NCBI GenBank assembly: GCA_026985385.1
Contig: JALSQM010000122.1
Coordinates: 1 to 7,718 of the forward strand
Source: Acidilobaceae archaeon
Lineage (GTDB): Archaea; Thermoproteota; Thermoprotei_A; Sulfolobales; Acidilobaceae
Reading direction: 5' to 3'
Length of the DNA stretch: 7,718 nt
Position 1 is the first letter of the stretch, and every line of letters starts with the position of its first letter. The notes beneath the pieces were generated by a model. It was not told the origin of the DNA and did no database searches. It saw only the letters and a list, made by a program, of their open reading frames with translations. The translations under genes were made by a program, and so were the position numbers. Positions 1 through 5,858 of this stretch are shown piece by piece.

Positions 1-2
1 TG

Positions 3-221
3 GAGGCCGACGCCTACTGGGTCATGCAGGCCCTGAGGGCAGCCGCCGAGATGAACCTCAGAGCGGTCCTCAGGGTGGTCGAGGTCGAGGGTGGGAGGTG
101 GGTCCTCGTGGAGCTGGAGTCCCAGGGGAGACCCCCTGGCGGCTTAAGGGCGGCGCTGCTCATCCCCCCGCCCTGCGGAGAGGAGGGCATCAGGAGGAGG
201 AGCCAGTCGTTCTACCAGTAG
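3..221 (+). CDS. C-terminal end of an unrecognised protein (5' end outside window)
   Basis: The reading frame is open to the left edge of the window and ends with TAG at 219-221. About 72 residues are visible, so the ATG at 24 is probably internal and not the start. The visible part has an amphipathic helix-like stretch (AYWVMQALRAAAEMNLRAVL), then two likely beta strands (RVVEVEGG, RWVLVELES), a proline-rich turn and a basic tail (IRRRSQSFYQ). Codon use is like the neighbours (AGG Arg, GC-ending third bases), which supports real coding. No family is recognised and no catalytic motif is visible. The gene ends 208 bases before the next plus-strand start, and no clear T-run terminator follows it. 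Confidence 0.55.
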   Translation, partial: EADAYWVMQALRAAAEMNLRAVLRVVEVEGGRWVLVELESQGRPPGGLRAALLIPPPCGEEGIRRRSQSFYQ

Positions 222-342
222 GCCACTAATAAATTGAACCCCCGGTTAACAATGGTCTTGTATAATGGAGAGACCCCCTCCACTCTCCACCCCCAGAGCC
301 CCCATGCAGGCCCCTATACCCCCCGGTTAGGCCCCGTAACTA

Positions 343-351
343 GTTTATACC
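343..351 (+). promoter_or_regulatory. TATA-like box before the zinc-ribbon gene
   Basis: AGTTTATACC lies in an otherwise C/G-rich leader and fits an archaeal TATA box. A start site about 25 bases on (near 372) would give a leader of roughly 57 bases before the TTG start at 429. A second AT-rich element (TATAAT, 261-266) lies further upstream and is an alternative or additional promoter. No transcript evidence is available. Confidence 0.4.
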
Positions 352-414
352 ATGCCCTACGACCGTGATACCCTGCGGGGCCGCCTGGGGGAACCCTAAT
401 CCTCCCCCGCCTCC

Positions 415-431
415 GGGAGGGCGAGTCCTTG
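415..431 (+). promoter_or_regulatory. Shine-Dalgarno site that fixes a TTG start
   Basis: GGGAGG (415-420) sits 8 bases before TTG at 429. No ATG or GTG occurs in this frame before the first zinc-ligand cysteines, so the SD site decides the TTG start. The SD purines could pair weakly with CCTC just upstream (410-413). That hairpin has only four pairs and would not hold in a thermophile. Confidence 0.6.
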
Positions 432-782
432 GGTAGCGGGGAGTATGGTGTAGGCAGGATCATAGTAGTCTGCGCCCGCTGCGGGTTCAAGCTCTACGAC
501 TACGCCCTCGGAGACCCCAGTAATAGGAGTAAATACAGTGGACCCCCCACGCCAGCCCAGGCTCTAAGCGGTCACGACGGCATGAGGTGCCCGAGCTGCG
601 ATAGGCCCCTCAGCGTGTCGAAGCCCGTTGAGATAGAGATACTGACACTGGCAGAGTTCAGGGCTAAATACGTCGAGACCAGGTATAAGATCTTCGAGAG
701 GGAGAAGATAGCTGAGATGCTCGCACCCAGCCTAGGCGCAAGGATCCCCGGCGAGGCCGAGGCGGTAGAGTCAGCCCCCTAG
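429..782 (+). CDS. small zinc-ribbon protein
   Basis: This is a 117-residue protein with two CxxC knuckles, C15-A-R-C18 (CARCG) and C54-P-S-C57 (CPSC), 35 residues apart. That is a classic four-cysteine zinc ribbon. The segment between the knuckles contains a Pro/Gly-rich loop (GPPTPAQALSG). After the ribbon comes a strand (VEIEILTLAEF) and a long charged helix (residues about 80-105), then an acidic Glu/Ala-rich tail. Small crenarchaeal zinc ribbons of this kind are often nucleic-acid or ribosome associated, but the exact family is not recognised, so a nucleic-acid role is inference only. The start is TTG, chosen for the GGGAGG site before it. Its TAG stop is only 3 bases from the stop of the convergent kinase gene. 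The 5' leader of about 200 bases is long for such a compact region. Confidence 0.8.
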   Translation: MGSGEYGVGRIIVVCARCGFKLYDYALGDPSNRSKYSGPPTPAQALSGHDGMRCPSCDRPLSVSKPVEIEILTLAEFRAKYVETRYKIFEREKIAEMLAPSLGARIPGEAEAVESAP

Positions 783-785
783 GCC

Positions 786-1511
786 CTACCCCTTCTTTCC
801 CAGGGCCCCGGCTACGATGGACTCCAGCTCCTCGTATAAGCTTCTGGGGCAGCCGCTCCTCTTGTAGGAGCGTAGCAGGCCCCTAACCCGGGGTATTAGG
901 GCTGCGAGCCTCGGGTCGGCGGCTGCTAGGCCCGAGAGTATCTTAGCGACGTTCCCGCAGCCCCTCCCCGCGCTCTCGTAGTCCACGATAACCGCTGCCG
1001 AGCCCGTTAGGATCACGTTCTCCCAGGGCCTGTGGATCTCGTGGTGGAGTATCCCGGCGGCGTCCAGGGCCCTAGCCGCCTTGAGCGACTCTACCACGGG
1101 CCCCGACGGCAGTCCCCTGGGATCCCTTAGGTCGCCCAGCCTTGGGCCCTCCACGAGCTCCGATACCATGAACCAGTCGCTCCAGGCGTAGACCCTGGGG
1201 GCCGCCCCAGCCCTAGAGGCCTCGCTTTGGAGGCGTGCCTCCCACTCTAGGCTCTCCCTCTTGGAGTCGAGCCTCAGAACCTTCACGGCGGCGGGGCCCC
1301 AGATTGTGAGGGCTGCGAGTACCACGCCCGCGTGGCCCTTACCTATGACCCGGGGGCCCCCGGGTATCGCGGTGCCCCCGGGTAGGTCGCAGAAGGCCTC
1401 AACCCCGGCGCTGGAGAGCTGCCAGGGATCCCTGCCGCAGGGGGGCCTGGGGTAGCAGATGGCCTCCCCAACCCTTGGGTCGCCCGGTGGGAGGGGGTTG
1501 CAGTGCTTCAA
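786..1511 (-). CDS. atypical archaeal protein kinase-like protein
   Basis: This 241-residue protein has a degenerate kinase fold. A Gly-rich loop is visible at 57-64 (GKGHAGVV), followed by the presumed ATP-binding Lys77 in AAVKVLR. A possible alpha-C Glu lies at 89 or 91, and a hinge-like MVSELVEG at 115-122. The catalytic loop reads HHEIHRPWENVI (156-167), and DYES at 177-180 replaces DFG. It resembles the archaeal 'predicted Ser/Thr protein kinase' group (COG2112-like), judged from memory of the motifs. The usual HxD catalytic aspartate is absent; Glu158 or His160 occupies that region, while Asn165 and Asp177 could still bind metal. So it may be a real but unusual kinase, a small-molecule kinase, or a pseudokinase. 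The N-terminal 50 residues hold four cysteines (C4, C19, C25, C41). The TTG start overlaps the upstream TGA stop as TTGA, with purine-rich GGAGGAG before it, indicating translational coupling to the helical protein. Confidence 0.75.
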   Translation of the reverse strand: MKHCNPLPPGDPRVGEAICYPRPPCGRDPWQLSSAGVEAFCDLPGGTAIPGGPRVIGKGHAGVVLAALTIWGPAAVKVLRLDSKRESLEWEARLQSEASRAGAAPRVYAWSDWFMVSELVEGPRLGDLRDPRGLPSGPVVESLKAARALDAAGILHHEIHRPWENVILTGSAAVIVDYESAGRGCGNVAKILSGLAAADPRLAALIPRVRGLLRSYKRSGCPRSLYEELESIVAGALGKKG

Positions 1512-2065
1512 CCCTCCCCGCTCCTCCCCCGGAGCTTCTCGGCTAGGATCCTCCTATACTCCTCGACGACCCCCTCCAGAACCTCTAGTAGCTCCTCGTC
1601 ATCGGTGTAGCGGTCCCCGGAGTCGTAGTCCCTCCTCAGACTGGTTATGAACTCGTCCACGTACCTCTTCAGCTCGGCCTCGTAGGCCTCGAGCCTCTTG
1701 AGGATCTCCCCCCTATCCCTGAAGCCGCCGGGATCCCTAAGGCACGCCTTGAGATCCGCTAGGACACCGCTCAGGGTCATAGTCAGCCTCCTCATCTCCT
1801 CCACTGCATCGCGGAGCCTCAGCCTGTAGTAGGCGTAGCCCGCGGCCACCCTCGAGGCCCAGTCCAGCGAGGCCCATGCACCGGCCTCCCCGCCCTCCCT
1901 GCTCGACTCCTCAATCCAGCGCTTGTAGCCCTCCTCAACAAGCCTGGAGGCGGCCTCCCCCGGATCCTCTATGCCGCTCCTAGCCATGTAGTATTCCAGT
2001 AGCCTCCAAGCGTGGCCGCTCAGCTCAACGGCGCGGCGGCGCTGGCGCCTCCCAAAACCGAACAA
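1508..2065 (-). CDS. helical protein with ribbon-helix-helix-like N-terminus
   Basis: This is a 185-residue, highly charged, nearly all-helical protein. After a very basic start (GRRQRRR), residues 12-50 follow the strand-helix-turn-helix pattern of CopG/Arc-type DNA-binding domains: strand AVELS, helix AWRLLEYYMARSGI, turn EDPG, helix EAASRLVEEGYKRWI. Three longer amphipathic helices follow (about 63-110, 117-147 and 153-180), possibly a coiled-coil or four-helix bundle. No named family is recognised, and the DNA-binding reading is inference from the pattern alone. It is the first gene of a two-gene operon with the kinase-like protein, and its TGA overlaps the kinase TTG. The start is TTG at 2065, with GGGGA about 7 bases upstream; the next possible in-frame start, Met27, would remove the basic region and the strand. 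A regulator or kinase substrate/partner is plausible. Confidence 0.7.
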   Translation of the reverse strand: MFGFGRRQRRRAVELSGHAWRLLEYYMARSGIEDPGEAASRLVEEGYKRWIEESSREGGEAGAWASLDWASRVAAGYAYYRLRLRDAVEEMRRLTMTLSGVLADLKACLRDPGGFRDRGEILKRLEAYEAELKRYVDEFITSLRRDYDSGDRYTDDEELLEVLEGVVEEYRRILAEKLRGRSGEG

Positions 2066-2099
2066 GAGGCGGATCCCCAGCTACCCCGGGGACGCCAGG

Positions 2100-2106
2100 G
2101 TTAAAC
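2100..2106 (-). promoter_or_regulatory. TATA-like box of the kinase operon
   Basis: On the minus strand CGTTTAACCC lies about 37 bases before the TTG start at 2065. A start site about 25 bases downstream of this box would give a leader of around 10 bases that includes the GGGGA site. It is the best AT-rich element between the two minus-strand genes. Confidence 0.4.
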
Positions 2107-2127
2107 GGCTAACCATCAAGGCCCGGG

Positions 2128-2140
2128 GGCATATGATGCC
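2128..2140. repeat. perfect 13-base inverted repeat (possible operator)
   Basis: GGCAT-ATG-ATGCC is a perfect five-base-pair inverted repeat lying between the T-run after the surface-enzyme gene and the TATA-like box of the kinase operon, about 22 bases upstream of that box. Its position suits an operator or activator site. It is short enough to be chance. Confidence 0.3.
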
Positions 2141-2147
2141 GAGAGGG

Positions 2148-2152
2148 AAAAA
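2148..2152 (-). terminator. T-run terminator after the surface-enzyme gene
   Basis: On the minus strand TTTTT follows GCCCCCG about 21 bases beyond the TAG stop of the 616-residue gene. Archaeal termination generally uses short U-runs, and this is the only such run in the 108-base gap before the next minus-strand gene. The nearby promoter-like box supports separate transcription of the two units. Confidence 0.4.
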
Positions 2153-2173
2153 CGGGGGCTGCCGGGTCGGGAG

Positions 2174-4024
2174 CTACCTTCTGAGCTTCGCTATGGTGTA
2201 CGCTGAGAGGCCTATTGATACCAGGACTAGCACTAGCACTGCGACTCCCAGTCCCGTGATGGTCTTCGCCCTACCCTCCAGGTCTCTGTAGGATTCCCCG
2301 CTGGTCTTGTTGACGCTGCTTAGCATGGCTAGTATACTCTTCTGGCTCTCCGCCACCGAGCTGCATGTCTTGCTGAGGCTGCTCACGCTCTTATTCAGGC
2401 CCTCGAGCCCGCTGCTCAGATCGCTCATCCTAGTCAGGAGCGTTGAGGCCTGGGCTAGAAGCCTCTCAACGCTAGCGTTGAGGGTGCCCACCTTAGAGTT
2501 GAGGCCCTCAATCATCGACTTTACCTGGTCTGCTATACCCACTAGTGTGACTGTATTGTTATAGATGGATCCCAGCCTCTCCCGGAGGCCTGCGGGGTAT
2601 GGTGGAGCCCTCCCCGGCTTCTTTACGGGGTAGAACGTCTGGAGGAAGATGGGCTTGGCTAGGGATGACTGGCCTTTAAGTATGACTGCTAGCCCTATCT
2701 GGGGCTCCATCCATATCGCTCCGTCGTCGTAGGGGGCATCGCCTACCAGTGGGAGCTGGGACATCGCTATGCCGTCGTAGATACTGAATTTCTCCCCTCT
2801 AAGTATCTTGTCGTATATGTAGTGTGCTATCATGTACCTCTCGGGGGCCTCCCATAGCCAGGAGTACTTGCTGGAGTTTATCGCCTCCTGCCATGTGGAG
2901 GGGAAGCCGGGTAGGCCTACAACTGTTTCGTTCAGCGTGTAGAGCCCGTTAACTATCCAGCCCTTCCCTCTCAGGACGTTCGAGTACCCGACCTTGTAGT
3001 AGACTATATAGTTCGTCGGAGCCGGCAGGCCGAAGGTTGAGGTCCTCAGGAAGGGGTCTTGCTTAGGCCATGTGGGTTCCTTCGTAGGGTTCACTATGTA
3101 GCCTATCCTGTAGGGGGTAACCTCGAGCTTCGCTATGTTGCCGTATCGATCCGAGATTGAGACGTCGTCTCCATAGCCGGAGAAGCCGTACTTCTTGAGC
3201 AGGCTCAGGTACATCTTTATAGCCTGTGTTACGTTATCGGCGTATTGGAGCACGTACCTGTCCCTGATCATCTCGGGCATCCCGATGACGCCCCTCCAGT
3301 CGTGTATGTGGTGCTCTATCATGCCTAGGCCGGCGTCGTTGAACCCATTCTGGAATAGGCTGCCCGCGGCGGTGAAGTAGGCTACCTGGTGGCCCTTCTC
3401 GGGCCTCTCAACGACGTAGACGAAGTAGGGGGCCACGGGTGGGGCGTCTATGGTGGTGCCTATGATCACGTTGCCGTCGACCGTTAGGTTGCCTGAGATC
3501 ACGGCGCCGGTGCATGAGAAGTCCACGAACGTGTTTATCATCATTATGTCGAGGTAGGTTATATTGTAGCCCAGGCTGACCTCGGGGTGCTTGGCTGCGT
3601 AGGCGTTGAAGCCGTCTGCGATCCCCTTCATCTCCTCAATGTACTCCTTGGGTATGTAGGGCTCGTACATCTTAGCGGCGCTAGTCAGCTTCTCCCGCAT
3701 GACGCTACCGGGGGCCCCGTAGGCCTTGCCTAGTATGTTGTAGGCCCAGTTGAGGAGGCCGCTTATCTCCTCGGCTGCGAGGTAGCCGTACTCGTAGCCC
3801 CTATCGTAGGGGCTGCCGGAGATGTAGATGACCTTGAGGGGCCCAGCCCTCCCCCCTCCGAGGAGGAGGGAGAAGCCGAAGCCCGTGGGCCTCACGATGT
3901 ACCTAGGCCCGTTGGATGCCGCCTGCCCCCCAGGCGACGAGGCGATGGTCGACGCAGCGGCTAGCGAGAGGGCGAGGATCACTAGGACTACCCCGACCCC
4001 TAGGAGGCGAGGATTATACCCCAC
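2174..4024 (-). CDS. stalked cell-surface Ntn-hydrolase (C45/penicillin acylase-like)
   Basis: This 616-residue protein appears to be a membrane-anchored ectoenzyme. Residues 1-27 form a signal peptide. The motif GSPYDRGYEYGYLAAEEI (70-87) and the segment from Cys171, CTGAVISGNLTVDGN, followed by IDAP at 192-195, match the pattern of C45-type acyltransferases/amidases. These mature by self-cleavage before a cysteine that becomes the N-terminal nucleophile, so Cys171 is the predicted nucleophile. Further family-like text is NGFNDAGLGMIEHH (226-239). From about 490 to 575 there is an unbroken heptad pattern (a/d residues such as V501, L508, V512, L515, V519, L522), then a membrane helix (about 589-610) and an AKLRR cytoplasmic tail. 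Ten N-x-S/T sequons suggest heavy glycosylation. Likely role: outside-facing hydrolysis of an amide or N-acyl bond; the substrate is unknown. The GTG start is set by GGAGGGG 6 bases upstream. Base composition is lower in GC than the neighbours. A phospholipase-B-like assignment is the main alternative. Confidence 0.82.
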   Translation of the reverse strand: MGYNPRLLGVGVVLVILALSLAAASTIASSPGGQAASNGPRYIVRPTGFGFSLLLGGGRAGPLKVIYISGSPYDRGYEYGYLAAEEISGLLNWAYNILGKAYGAPGSVMREKLTSAAKMYEPYIPKEYIEEMKGIADGFNAYAAKHPEVSLGYNITYLDIMMINTFVDFSCTGAVISGNLTVDGNVIIGTTIDAPPVAPYFVYVVERPEKGHQVAYFTAAGSLFQNGFNDAGLGMIEHHIHDWRGVIGMPEMIRDRYVLQYADNVTQAIKMYLSLLKKYGFSGYGDDVSISDRYGNIAKLEVTPYRIGYIVNPTKEPTWPKQDPFLRTSTFGLPAPTNYIVYYKVGYSNVLRGKGWIVNGLYTLNETVVGLPGFPSTWQEAINSSKYSWLWEAPERYMIAHYIYDKILRGEKFSIYDGIAMSQLPLVGDAPYDDGAIWMEPQIGLAVILKGQSSLAKPIFLQTFYPVKKPGRAPPYPAGLRERLGSIYNNTVTLVGIADQVKSMIEGLNSKVGTLNASVERLLAQASTLLTRMSDLSSGLEGLNKSVSSLSKTCSSVAESQKSILAMLSSVNKTSGESYRDLEGRAKTITGLGVAVLVLVLVSIGLSAYTIAKLRR

Positions 4025-4030
4025 GATTAA

Positions 4031-4037
4031 CCCCTCC
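4031..4037 (-). promoter_or_regulatory. strong Shine-Dalgarno site for the surface enzyme
   Basis: On the minus strand GGAGGGG ends 6 bases before GTG at 4024. This supports the GTG start, which gives a complete signal peptide with Arg6 before the hydrophobic core. Confidence 0.65.
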
Positions 4038-4090
4038 AGACTCGGTGAGCCCCCGGGGCTGGGAGGGGCTAATCAGATTTCTGGTAGCCG

Positions 4091-4097
4091 ATGTATA
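4091..4097 (-). promoter_or_regulatory. TATA-like box of the surface-enzyme gene
   Basis: On the minus strand CACTATACATCG lies about 70 bases before the GTG start at 4024. It would start a message near 4069, with a leader of about 45 bases ending in the SD site. It lies in the 139-base divergent region shared with the amidohydrolase gene. Confidence 0.4.
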
Positions 4098-4134
4098 GTG
4101 TGGCGCTCGATGCCCGGGCTGTTCGGCGTTACTG

Positions 4135-4146
4135 GTTAAGTTAATA
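4135..4146 (+). promoter_or_regulatory. TATA-like box giving a probable leaderless amidohydrolase message
   Basis: GTTAAGTTAATA is centred about 24 bases before the GTG at 4164. No SD-like purine run lies between them, which is the pattern expected for a leaderless archaeal message. If the start site were slightly earlier, TTG at 4185 would be the alternative start, with a weak GGTGG before it. Confidence 0.5.
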
Positions 4147-4163
4147 GCTGGCTCCGCCTCCCC

Positions 4164-5447
4164 GTGGCTGGGTGGTGGCCCTCGTTGGCCCGGGTCTATT
4201 GTGCTGCTAGGCTCTTTGATGGCCACTCGTTCCGGGGTCCCTCCTGCGTTGTCGTTGATGGGGATAGAATAGTTGATGTCGGTAGCAGGGGCGAGGTATC
4301 GGCCCCCGAGGGGGCTGAGGTCGTGGACCTGCCCAGCCACACCCTCATGCCCGGGTTGATAGACGCGCACGTACACTACACGGGCCTGAGGACCGGCGAC
4401 CTCGTGAAGGAGCCGCTCCTAGTGCCCTACGCCACCCTGGTGGCGAGGGCCATCGAGGACCTCAGGAGGACCCTGGAGGCCGGCTACACCACCGTGGTCG
4501 ACGCTGGGGGCTTGATAGCGCTCCAGCTGAGGGAGGCCTTTAGGGAGGGCACCCTGAGGGGCCCCAGGATAGTGGCCGCCGGCTACCCCGTCAGCCAGAC
4601 GTTCGGGCACGGCGACGTGCACTTCCTGCCCCCGGAGTACGTGGACCCCAGGACCTCAAGGCTCCTACTGCCCTTCTCGAGCCTCCTCTGCGATGGGCCT
4701 AGTGAGTGCAGGAAGGCCGCCCGCTACGCCCTCAGGGCTGGGGCTGACTTCATAAAGATATTCACGACGGGTGGAGTCGTATCCCAGAGGGATAGGCCAG
4801 AGTACCCCCAGATGACGATGGACGAGATCAGGGCAGTCGTGGAGGAGGCTCGGAGGGCCGGGAGGTTCGTCCACGCCCACGCCGAGGGCCTGGAGGGCAT
4901 CGTAAACGCCGTTGAGGCGGGGGTTAAGGTTGTGGCGCACGCCATCTACATGGACGAGGAAGCGGCCAGACTCGCCGCCGAGAGGGGGGTGGTAGTGGTG
5001 CCCACACTCACCATACTAGACCTCATGCTGAGGCTCGGAGAGTCAACGGGGCTGCCCAGCTGGGCGCTCGAGAAGGCCGAGGAGGCCTCCAAGGCCCACG
5101 TCGAGGGCATCAGGAGGGCCCACAGGGCGGGCGTCAGGCTCGCTACGGGGACAGACCTCTTCACGGCCCTCGGAGAGTATAACCCCTACGGCTACAACTC
5201 GAGTGAGATCCTACTCCTAATCAAGGAGGTGGGCCTAACGCCCGAGGAGGCCCTGAGGGCTGCAACCTCGAATGCAGCAGCGGCAGCGGGCCTCGAGGGG
5301 GTGATAGGCGAGGTCAAGCCGGGGGCTAAGGCCGACCTCATAGCCGTCCGGGGCGACCCAGAGGCCCAGCCCGAGGTTCTAGTCGGCCCGGATAACGTGG
5401 AGCTAGTGATAGTGGAGGGCAGGGTGGTCAAGAGCCCTCCCCACTAG
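4164..5447 (+). CDS. metal-dependent amidohydrolase, imidazolonepropionase/Xaa-Pro dipeptidase type
   Basis: This 427-residue cytosolic enzyme (no signal peptide) belongs to the amidohydrolase superfamily, COG1228-like. An N-terminal beta-sandwich part (ARLFDG, DGDRIVDVG) leads into the TIM barrel. The metal motif is DAHVH, with His69 and His71. Lys198 in DFIKIFTTGGV is the likely carbamylated bridging lysine. His239 in VHAHAEG, His259 in VVAHAIY and Asp331 in GTDLF complete a two-metal centre. The C-terminal sandwich ends in GEVKPGAKADLIAV and VIVEGRVVKSPP, as usual for this family; length is normal and all key residues are present. Relatives cleave cyclic amides or dipeptides ending in proline and similar residues, so the exact substrate cannot be read. 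It is divergent from the surface hydrolase. Its last 20 bases overlap the 3' end of a membrane-protein gene on the other strand. Start: GTG 4164 (leaderless) or TTG 4185, which would begin at ARVYCAARLFDG. Confidence 0.88.
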   Translation: MAGWWPSLARVYCAARLFDGHSFRGPSCVVVDGDRIVDVGSRGEVSAPEGAEVVDLPSHTLMPGLIDAHVHYTGLRTGDLVKEPLLVPYATLVARAIEDLRRTLEAGYTTVVDAGGLIALQLREAFREGTLRGPRIVAAGYPVSQTFGHGDVHFLPPEYVDPRTSRLLLPFSSLLCDGPSECRKAARYALRAGADFIKIFTTGGVVSQRDRPEYPQMTMDEIRAVVEEARRAGRFVHAHAEGLEGIVNAVEAGVKVVAHAIYMDEEAARLAAERGVVVVPTLTILDLMLRLGESTGLPSWALEKAEEASKAHVEGIRRAHRAGVRLATGTDLFTALGEYNPYGYNSSEILLLIKEVGLTPEEALRAATSNAAAAAGLEGVIGEVKPGAKADLIAVRGDPEAQPEVLVGPDNVELVIVEGRVVKSPPH

Positions 5448-5838
5448 CTGGGCCCCCAGGCTCCCCAGCGGCCCCGCGGGAGGCGGCCCTCCCCGCCGGG
5501 GAGAGGCACTGCCACCCAAGGGCGGAGAGGGCCGACGCCGCCACCGCCAGGGAGGCCTCGAGGGCCGCTGGCGTCCCGAGGGGTAGCAGGCTGCCATCGA
5601 GGAGTACTAGGAGCCACGAGGCGGCAGCGCCCAGAGGGATCCCGGCCCTCGTGGACGCTAGAGCCGCAGCTGCTATCTCGGCTACACCCAACGCTAGCAG
5701 GCCGAAGGTGGCAGCGGTCCCGCTCGGGGGGTTGGCGAGGGCCTCAAGTATCACCGAGACGCCCTGGGCGGCGTAGAGGAGGGATGCTACAACCAAGGCA
5801 CCCTCAACGCAGGGGCCGCGGTTCTCGGAGTACAACAC
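5428..5838 (-). CDS. small four-helix membrane protein, unknown function
   Basis: This 136-residue, Ala/Leu/Gly-rich protein has four predicted membrane segments at about 12-34, 42-62, 67-86 and 90-109. A polar Gly/Ala/Pro/Ser tail (112-136) is probably disordered. Few charged residues occur inside the helices (Glu32, Glu54, Asp81, Glu94). No family is recognised. The start is GTG at 5838 (TTG at 5835 is possible); a TATA-like element about 25-35 bases upstream suggests a leaderless or very short leader. Its final codons overlap the end of the amidohydrolase gene by 20 bases, and the tail region may be less constrained. The opposite strand offers only a short GC-rich open frame here, and the hydrophobic pattern argues that the minus-strand reading is real. 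Confidence 0.65.
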   Translation of the reverse strand: MLYSENRGPCVEGALVVASLLYAAQGVSVILEALANPPSGTAATFGLLALGVAEIAAAALASTRAGIPLGAAASWLLVLLDGSLLPLGTPAALEASLAVAASALSALGWQCLSPAGRAASRGAAGEPGGPASGEGS

Positions 5839-5858
5839 TCGACCCCGGCGGGTTTGAT

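Noticed and set aside
352..399. A 15-codon open frame (ATG to TAA) directly after the TATA-like box, as a possible leader peptide
   Set aside because: It begins at the expected box position, too early to be on the transcript from that box; it has no SD site, and such short frames arise easily by chance.
410..420. Hairpin CCTC-CGG-GAGG that would hide the SD site of the zinc-ribbon gene (possible RNA switch)
   Set aside because: It has only four base pairs with a three-base loop, and would not be stable at the growth temperature expected for this organism.
4112..4119. GCCCGGGC palindrome in the divergent promoter as an operator
   Set aside because: Eight-base CCCGGG-type palindromes are expected by chance in DNA this rich in GC, and the arms do not extend.
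4014..4376. 120-residue minus-strand open frame across the divergent promoter
   Set aside because: It runs through both promoter elements and the start of the amidohydrolase gene, has no recognisable protein pattern and fits a GC-rich shadow frame.
4665..5164. Several minus-strand open frames inside the amidohydrolase gene
   Set aside because: They are antisense shadows of a gene with all its catalytic residues in place; the reading is low-complexity Ala/Ser/Leu text.
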